Of a stretch of DNA of 64,000 bases, positions 57,061-64,000 are shown piece after piece (position 1 is the first letter of the stretch; every line of letters starts with the position of its first letter). The notes below the pieces were generated by a model, which ran no database searches, had not been told where the DNA came from, and was given only the letters and a program-made list of their open reading frames with translations. The translations under genes were made by a program, and so were the position numbers. Source of the stretch: Taxillus chinensis (lineage: Eukaryota > Streptophyta > Magnoliopsida > Santalales > Loranthaceae); the NCBI GenBank assembly GCA_023512835.1, contig CM042092.1, forward strand, positions 310,001 through 374,000, written 5' to 3'.

Positions 57061-60000
57061 CTTATATATATATATACACATTTATTTTGATGGATCTGCG
57101 TTTTTGCAATAGTAGGGTTACTGTATCCACTTCCTTTTAGTTTTTTTATTGCGATTGCAAGGGGTTGATAGTTGTGTTGAACTCGACTAGGGTTTTTATT
57201 CGTTCTTAGCGTTCTGATTTTGAGTCTGATTCTGATTATATTTTACTCAGTTGGCTCAGCGTTTCAATTTGAATTGTGTTTTGACCTTTTTTGCATTAGG
57301 GTTTTTTTGATAGTTCCCAGCTTGAAGTTTTAGTTTGATCGTGGCTATTTATTGCAAATTTCAGTTAGAAAATCTCCCGACAATGGTTTCTGCGATATGG
57401 TCGAATGACGCCAATTCACAACTAGAAGCAACTACACAATTCCGCAAATTGCTATCCATAGGTATCAGTAGTATCCTATATAATTTTACTTCATTTTCCT
57501 GTTAGAAATGTTACTGTCTTATGTAGAATATGTTCTCGTTGAACTAATGATGAGAATATATTTTGAGCACATACATTAGAGCGAGGTCCTCCAATTGAGG
57601 AAGTTATACAGTCTGGTGTTGTTCCCCGCTTTGTTGAGTTTCTTGTCAGGGAAGATTTTGCGCAGCTCCAGGTTTGTTTTCTTACAGTGCGTGATTTTTT
57701 AAATGCCCTTAGTTAAAGGAATGCCCATGTTTTAATACTATCTTTGTGGTTGTTTGAGCTGTATATAGTTTGAAGCAGCTTGGGCCCTTACAAACATTGC
57801 TTCTGGAACCTCAGAGCACACCAAAGTTGTCATTGATTATGGAGCAGTCCCAATTTTTGTGAAGCTTCTTGCTTCTTCAAGTGATGATGTCCGTGAGCAG
57901 GTAATCTGACATGCCTTATGAATTATAAGCTAAAATATGCAGTTCGTCACAAGTATGAATTATAAGTTTTTTTATGATACTTTAGGCTGTCTGGGCTTTG
58001 GGAAATGTGGCTGGTGACTCCCCAAGATGCCGTGATCTTGTACTTGGCAGTGGAGCATTGATGCCATTGTTGGCACAGTTGAATGAGCATGCAAAGCTGT
58101 CAATGTTGAGGAATGCCACTTGGACATTATCCAACTTCTGCCGAGGAAAGCCACAGCCTCCATTTGAACAGGTTATCATCTCCTTTTTTTTTCTCTTTAA
58201 TCTTTGCTTGTAGTAATTATGATTTCTAAAATTTTGGACCATGCGAAATTTCTTTAACAGGTGAGGCCAGCCATTCCAGCTCTTGAACGTCTTGTACATT
58301 CAAATGACGAGGAAGTCTTAACAGATTCGTGTTGGGCATTGTCATATCTATCTGATGGTACAAATGACAAAATTCAAGCGGTTATTGATGCTGGAATCTG
58401 TCCTCGACTTATTGAACTTCTTCTGTGAGTATGGCATATTGTACCATGTGTTTAATGCATGTAGCCCATAGAACTTTTTTATTAATCTGTCTTTTGTATC
58501 TTCAGTCATCCATCCCCTTCGGTAATTATTCCTGCCCTGCGAACGGTTGGTAATATTGTGACTGGAGATGACTCTCAGACTCAGGTATTCTCTTGTAAAA
58601 TCCACCTGCCCTGATCTTTTACTTTGTGAACATGATTTTAAAAATACTTAATTATGTGATCAATGGGAATAATGCAATCAAGTTGTCCTAATGTAGTCAT
58701 AAAAGGGCTACTTAACCAGAATCCAGCGCCAGGGTTTACTTGTCTGGATTTCTGTTATCATTTTCTTGTAGGCATTTCAGGTAGGCATTTCAGTCATAGC
58801 CATATACATGTATAGGTTTGGTTTGCTAGTGCTTTTGGAATTCATGGACGGTGTTGTTGTGAACAGATGGCCAAATTTCCCTCTCCCTGTAACTGGCTAA
58901 AATTGCCGAGCATTCAGAACATACTTTTGAATGGAAGGATTACTTTCTTCTGATATTAAACGTGTCTAATATAATTAATGAGAATGAGAAGACTTCACTT
59001 TGTGTCCCATATTCATAACTAACGAACACTTTAGTTACTTGATTTACTTTGTACTTGTTCCTGCCCTTGTGTTTTGGAACCGATATGATCCCACTTCTGA
59101 ATTTTTGGTGTTCTTTCCCAGAGTGTAATTAATAGCGGTGCACTGCCATGTTTGCTGAGCCTGTTAACCCATAATCATAAAAAGAGCATCAAGAAGGAAG
59201 CTTGTTGGACAATATCAAACATTACAGCTGGAAACAAAGGCCAGATACAGGTGTGGACAATAATCTTATCAGGACTGATGGGTTTATTTATTTATTTATT
59301 TTTTGTAAATGATTGATTTTACAAGGGTGAACCTTAGCATGATGATGTAGTTATGGTTGGTGTTAAAGATAGGTTTCTTGCAATTAAATCAATTGTAAGA
59401 GAATGCTATATCCATATTGGCTCGACCCCCTCGTGGGAATTTTGCGGACCGGATTTGCCCTTTTATATGATTGATTTTACACTGAAGGACACCATTCAAT
59501 GATTTGATATAATTATCATGCATTTGTCTCAATGATTGCCATTAAAAGCAAGTAAATTTGCAGACTGATTTGTCATGCTTGGATTGTTGAACTCTTCTTA
59601 TACAGCGTTCGTAGTCCATGAATTGCATGTTATGTTGATTCTGACATTTTGATTCGTTTAGGCTGTTGTTGAAGCTGGTTTATTCGGGCCTCTAGTAGAT
59701 TTGCTCCAAAATGCTGAGTTTGATATCAAGAAAGAGGCTGCATGGGCGATATCTAATGCTACATCTGGTGGAACACACGATCAGATCAAGTTTGTAATCC
59801 TTTAAATTCATTCGTGAAAGTTTGCTTTGTAATATAAACGCTTATCATTGACCTTTACGGTTGATAGGTATATGGTGAGTCAAGGGTGCATTAGGCCATT
59901 ATGTGATCTTCTTGTGTGCCCTGATGCAAGGATTGTCACTGTCTGTCTGGAAGGGCTGGAGAACATTTTAAAAGTTGGGGAAGCTGAGAAGAACTTGGGT

Positions 60001-60234
60001 AACTCAGGAGATGTCAATTCTTATACCCAGTTGATTGATGATGCAGAGGGGTTAGAGAAGATTGAGAATCTACAGAGCCATGACAATAATGAGATATATG
60101 AGAAGGCAGTAAAGATTCTTGAGACATATTGGTTGGACGAAGATGAGACATCTGCCATAGATGCATCTCAGCCTGGGTTTAACTTTGGAGGGAACAATGT
60201 GTCAGTTCCACCCGGTGGATACAATTTTAGCTGA
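56752..60234 (+). CDS. Importin alpha (nuclear import receptor), 10 exons
   Basis: Importin alpha binds nuclear localisation signals and, through its N-terminus, importin beta. Exons: 56752-56961, 57365-57461, 57580-57671, 57769-57900, 57986-58171, 58261-58424, 58506-58584, 59122-59250, 59662-59789, 59868-60234; all introns GT-AG and the join stays open for 527 codons, close to the usual 530 or so. Residues 1-65 are the basic importin-beta-binding domain ([19 protein letters not shown]). Armadillo repeats follow, with the NLS-groove Trp/Asn pairs W138/N142, W180/N184, W223/N227, W349/N353 and W391/N395; W264 pairs with Tyr268, as in relatives. The C-terminus has the acidic exportin (CAS) binding part ([19 protein letters not shown]). 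No defect is seen, so it is probably functional. Confidence 0.97.
57000..57080 (+). repeat. (TA)n microsatellite in importin alpha intron 1
   Basis: Long TA runs broken by CTTATA and CATATA, within the 403-bp first intron. Confidence 0.9.
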
Positions 60235-60800
60235 AGGTAAACTATATGCTTTGCTGGATATAAAAATGGCAATGGGTTATAAATGTTCTCTTATGTTGAT
60301 TTGCAATGTAAAAATTGCAGGGTTTTCTAGTCTATGGGAGTTGCAGGGGCCAGGGGGTTAGCAAGGAGTCGTCTACGTTGGACCGTGTTTGGTCAAGGTA
60401 TCCTGCAATGTTTGGTTTAGTCCGGTCAAGAGTCCGTTTAGTCCGAAATCGGGGAAGGTTGCCAATTGCCGTTGTTGGTCAGTTTATACTTCAATGGTCA
60501 AATAAAAAACTGCGAGTGAGGTGAATCAGTTAAACGTGTGGCTAAGTGGGGCTGATTGGTTTTTGCAATCGATCATGAAACTATCATGGCAGGTGTTGAA
60601 GAGGATGTCTTTTCAGTCAGTAGATCAACTGAGTTCCAATTGAATGATTATCCAAAACGTGCTGGCTGCTTGGAGTTCTCTTTGTCTAGTCTGATTGGTG
60701 TTTGTATTTGGTATTTTATGTCGAGGGTATTTGTTGTGCAATGAATGCAGCCTTCACAAACTTAGTCGCATGGGGTGTATTGCTTTGAGGATTAAAATGA
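60235..60800 (+). other. Importin alpha 3' UTR region, possibly with an intron
   Basis: After the stop, AAG|GTAAAC at 60234-60241 and TTGCAG at about 60315-60320 could bound an 84-bp UTR intron. Short open frames that follow have no known domain. AATGAAATGAGG near 60798 could serve as a weak polyadenylation signal. Confidence 0.4.
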
Positions 60801-61362
60801 AATGAGGCTTATATTTTTTTCAAATGCTTATCTTTCTTGGAACATTTTTGGCGTTGCTTCGGGATCGTCTCCATCTTTGAAGGGTCGCATGCTGGCATCG
60901 CTCTGATAAATGAGAATCCATAATTATTTCATTTTTGTGTTCGTAAGTTTTTTTTTTCAAAATTTAATTTGGACTAGATTCCCTTTTATTCTCTTAACAA
61001 CTCGTTATGAACACCTTTTGGAGCGAAGCTAGTGATAGTTAGATTTATTTGTGATTTTAATGCATTCAAGACATTTAAGTTTTACTTTATCAATTTTTTC
61101 TGTAGTGTGTTGTCACCACCTACTCCCTTCGGTTGCCTCCTCCCTCCAGTCGCAATCATTATTGGAGCCTATTCTTGCCGCCGACTTCTTTTGTCACTGA
61201 TCTGACCCTTCATCCGTAGGCAAAAATGAAAAAAAATATTATTTTAATAATAAATAAATTTAATATTAGTATTGAAAATGACTTTGTATATGTAAAAAAT
61301 TTCTGCATATAAAAATAATTTATAAAGTAGTATTAGAGATGCTCTTTAGCGTATAATGGTGA
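60801..61362. other. Intergenic, nothing recognised
   Basis: AT-rich, no open frame of interest. TGCTCTTTAGCGTATAATGG at 61340-61359 is repeated at 61839-61858. Confidence 0.5.
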
Positions 61363-61724
61363 TAGCATCTCCAACAATAATATGTATTTTATCTTCACAT
61401 GTAGAGAATTTTTTATTTGTGAAGAGTGTTTTTTTGCTTCTAACTCCAACAACACTCTTCATTTCAACTTTATTTGTATTAAAATAATAAATTTTATTAT
61501 ATTTTTAATATAATAAACTTTCATTTGGAGAGAGAAGAGAGGAAAGAGAAAATAATAAATATTAAAATAATATGTGAAGAATGAATAGTGACTCTTCAAA
61601 AATGAAGAGTCACTATAGCTTTTTCTACATGTGAAGAGTCAAATGAAGAGCTTGTTGGAGCTTTTTTTTTGCATTTGGCTCTCTATTTGTAGACAATAGA
61701 GAGCCTCTTGGAGTTGCTCTTAGT
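61363..61724. mobile_element. MITE with imperfect inverted ends and a central hairpin
   Basis: The left end AGCATCTCCAACAATAATATG and the reverse of the right end, AGAGCAACTCCAAGAGGCTC, are alike, a form common in plant MITEs. In the interior is a perfect hairpin: ATAGTGACTCTTC, 6-base loop, GAAGAGTCACTAT (61585-61616). GTGAAGAG repeats elsewhere. No coding sequence; target duplication not settled. Confidence 0.6.
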
Positions 61725-61740
61725 TGTGTAAGTAAAACTG

Positions 61741-61920
61741 AAGGCTGTCATGCAAAAAACATCACTAGCTTATTTTTTCAGTCATAGCCATATACATGTA
61801 TAGGTTTTGGTTTGCTAGTGCTTTTAAAAAACATTATATGCTCTTTAGCGTATAATGGCCTAGGATTTTGTCACTAGCTTTTGAACTTTGTTTGGAAGGC
61901 TGTCATGCAAAAACATCACT
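61741..61920. repeat. Patchwork of short duplicated segments
   Basis: 61776-61825 matches 58788-58836 in importin alpha intron 7 except for one extra T. AAGGCTGTCATGCAAAAA-CATCACT occurs at 61741-61765 and 61896-61920. TCACTAGCTT occurs at 61762-61771 and 61871-61880. TGCTCTTTAGCGTATAATGG at 61839-61858 copies 61340-61359. Confidence 0.85.
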
Positions 61921-62109
61921 GCACATGACAAGACCATTGTCACGTGGAACCTCTAAATGCTCCCTCTTGAGCTCATCTCTTACCTTATACTTCCTCATCA
62001 ATATACAAAGTGTTCTAGCTGATGTGTATGAGAAGAAATCTCCCAAAAACCTGATAATTGCCACTCAAAAGGCATAACTATGACTAACTCCTCACATCCC
62101 TATACGCAT
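61921..62109 (-). repeat. Truncated 3' LTR of element E
   Basis: On the minus strand this follows the polypurine tract. CACGTGACAATGGTCTTGTCATGTG (in part) near 61922-61946 corresponds to the third G-box hairpin of the element A LTR. The LTR is much shorter than 2.3 kb and breaks off at the patchwork at 61920. Confidence 0.55.
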
Positions 62110-62123
62110 CCTCTCCCCCTTAA
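62110..62123 (-). promoter_or_regulatory. Polypurine tract of element E
   Basis: Reverse of TTAAGGGGGAGAGG, preceded on that strand by GAGGACGAAAATTC, the same arrangement as 5165-5192 in element A. Confidence 0.8.
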
Positions 62124-62443
62124 GAATTTTCGTCCTCGAAAAGAAACTACATACTAACTAGAACTGTGAGGAATAACACACATGCAACCCATTATGCAAA
62201 ATCGCAAGTCACAACACATCAATGGATCATCACATCACTATCACATCACAAACTCAACCAAGCCACAACTTAACAAAGCACACATGTTTCCACCACAATG
62301 AAATTAGATAACATATCCAATCACCGTCAAATAATACATATAACACATATCCTCATGTCTAAAAAGGACAATAAACAACACATCATGAACAATAAGCATA
62401 GGAAATCTTGTCACTATCTTTTGGCCAACAGCCACCTCCACCC
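62124..62443 (-). other. Element E sequence between pol and polypurine tract
   Basis: About 320 bp without an open frame, corresponding to 5030-5180 of element A but longer. Rich in CACAT/AACACA text on the plus strand. Confidence 0.6.
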
Positions 62444-64000
62444 TCAAGATTGTTGATCCTCGAAAAACTTCAAGTGCAGCTCACACATCATGGACTCACG
62501 TTCCCATGTCTCCTCCTCAATGCCATGGTGCTGCCACAACACGCGAACCAATGGAATAGCGCAACCACGTAAAAGCTTCTTCCGGCGATCCAATATCCGG
62601 ATAGGAGCCTCAACAACGGACATGTTATCCTCAATATCCAATGTCCCCCAATCAATCACATGAGTTGGGTCAGGATGATACTTCCTTAACTGGGACACAT
62701 GGAACACATTGTGCACCCGACTCAACTATGGTGGCAATCCTAACCAGTAGGTCACTGGCCCCACACGAGCCATAACCTCAAAAGGACCAATAAACCACGG
62801 AGATAGCTTGGAACCTCGCCCAAATCGTCGATGTCCATGTCATGGAGAAACATGGAGAAACACATGATTTTCCATGGAAAACTCCAAAGGTCACTGCTGC
62901 TGATCTGCATAAGATTTCTGTCGACTCTGAGCTGACAACAAGCGATGACGAATCAACTTGACTGTCTCGGTAGTCTCTTGAACCAACTGTGGTCCCAAAA
63001 GAGCTATTCCCCCCACCTTAGTCCAACACAAGGGTGATTGACACGGCCTCCCATACAACACCTCAAAAGGAGCCATCCCAATGGATACCTGATAACTATT
63101 GTTGTAGGCAAACTCCACCAAAGGAAGGTGAGTTGCCCACGAACCCCAAAAATCTAGCACACATGCCCGCAACATGTCCTCCAATATCTGATTGGTCCTC
63201 TCCGTCTGACCGTCAGTTTTAGGGTGAAAAGCTGTACTTATGCTAAGCTTTGTCCACATAGCCTCCTGCAAGCCTACCCAAAAATGAGAAGTGAACCGCG
63301 AATCTCTGTCGGACACAATTGATGATGGTACCCCATGCAATCTCACAATCTCGTTCACATAAAGCTGACTCAATGCCTTAATGGAATCCTACTCTCGAAC
63401 GGCAAGGAAATGGGCCGACTTCGTTAGCCGATCCACAATCACCCATATCATGTCTTTCCTCCCAATGGTGGGTGGAAGGCCAGTTATAAAATCCATCATT
63501 ATGTGGTCCCACTTCCACTCTACCACTGGCAACGATTGCAACATACCTACTGGCCGTTGATGCTTAGCTTTCACCTGCTAACAAGTGAGGCACCTCACAA
63601 CAAATGCTGCCACATCACGTTTCATCCCAGGCCACCAAAAATGCCCCCAAAGTGCATAATACATCTTCGTACCCCCTGGATGCATAGCGACCCTAGACTG
63701 GTGAAAATTCCTCATCACCGCATCCCGAAGAGAAGAAGCCACTACTAGCCGCCCTTGAAAGGACAACTCATGCTCAGGGCCCTCTGTCCAATCCTCAAAT
63801 AGCCCGCTAGCCTCGATACGGGCACGAAGAACGTCACACTCTATATCACCCGACTGGCCCTCCCGAACGCGCTGGTACAGCTCAGGCACAACAACGAGGG
63901 GGCTCAAAACTGTCCTACCATTACGAGCAATAGGCTGCAACTGCAACATCGCCAACTGCTCCATCAGCTTCCACTCTCTCACTACAACCTCAGCCTTTCC
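62444..64000 (-). pseudogene. Element E pol: RNase H end, integrase, chromodomain (Tekay type), partial
   Basis: Close relative of element A pol, running off the window at 64000. The zinc finger (HQSRVAMHPGG ... CLTC, 63850-63580) ends at a TAG where element A has a Gln codon, consistent with a C-to-T change. Integrase has Asp in MMDFITGL, Asp in SDRDSRF and Glu in GQTERTNQ. A second TAG lies near 63388 and a further stop near 62890. The C-terminal part (62725-62444) keeps an intact chromodomain-type block: ILDRRKKLLRG, IPLVRVLWQHHGIEEETWE. Thus the motor domains are nearly intact but the reading is interrupted at least four times. Confidence 0.85.

Overview
The window is nuclear DNA of a flowering plant, probably a dicot. 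This follows from short GT-AG introns, plant LTR-retrotransposon lineages with plant tRNA primer sites, a FAR1-type Mutator-like element (MULE) and a plant importin-alpha gene. No species can be named. Most of the window is transposable element. Only two complete host genes are clear: a four-pass membrane protein of the DUF1218 type (40718-41711, 3 exons) and importin alpha (56752-60234, 10 exons, 527 aa).

Layout. 1-7534: a Ty3/gypsy chromovirus (element A, Tekay/Del type) with decayed gag-pol and a 2.3 kb 3' LTR; its 5' end lies outside the window. 7535-14982: eroded LTR fragments, a 51-bp tandem repeat and a relic copia gag on the minus strand. 14983-29752: three nested layers. A gypsy element B with short LTRs is split by an Athila-type element C (16675-26504, 5-bp target duplication TTGAA), which is split by a solo LTR (20403-22757, duplication AGACC). 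31703-40199: a Ty1/copia element D, itself interrupted in reverse transcriptase by another solo LTR (36206-38352); D seems to have landed in an exon of an unrecognised minus-strand gene.

42132-49426 is a nearly intact autonomous-type MULE. It has about 59-bp terminal inverted repeats and a 10-bp direct repeat at its ends. It carries two convergent genes: a FAR1-like transposase (plus) and a Ulp1-like C48 cysteine protease (minus), so it resembles the Kaonashi group of MULEs. Both genes carry a few simple lesions. Three dense clusters of the palindrome CTCGAG sit before each gene and between their 3' ends. This is the most unusual structure in the window.

50384-53349: a minus-strand solo LTR (duplication CAAAT) inside an older relative. 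53350-56450: AT-rich intergenic DNA with MITE-like pieces and one GC-rich island. 61363-61724: a MITE with an internal hairpin. 61741-61920: patchwork DNA with short copies of nearby sequence, one matching an importin-alpha intron. 61921-64000: the truncated end of a second Tekay-type element (E) on the minus strand.

The retroelements do not act together with the host genes. Inserted solo LTRs date the layers relative to one another (B before C before the solo LTR). All coordinates were read by eye; domain assignments rest on recognised motifs and were not checked by database search.
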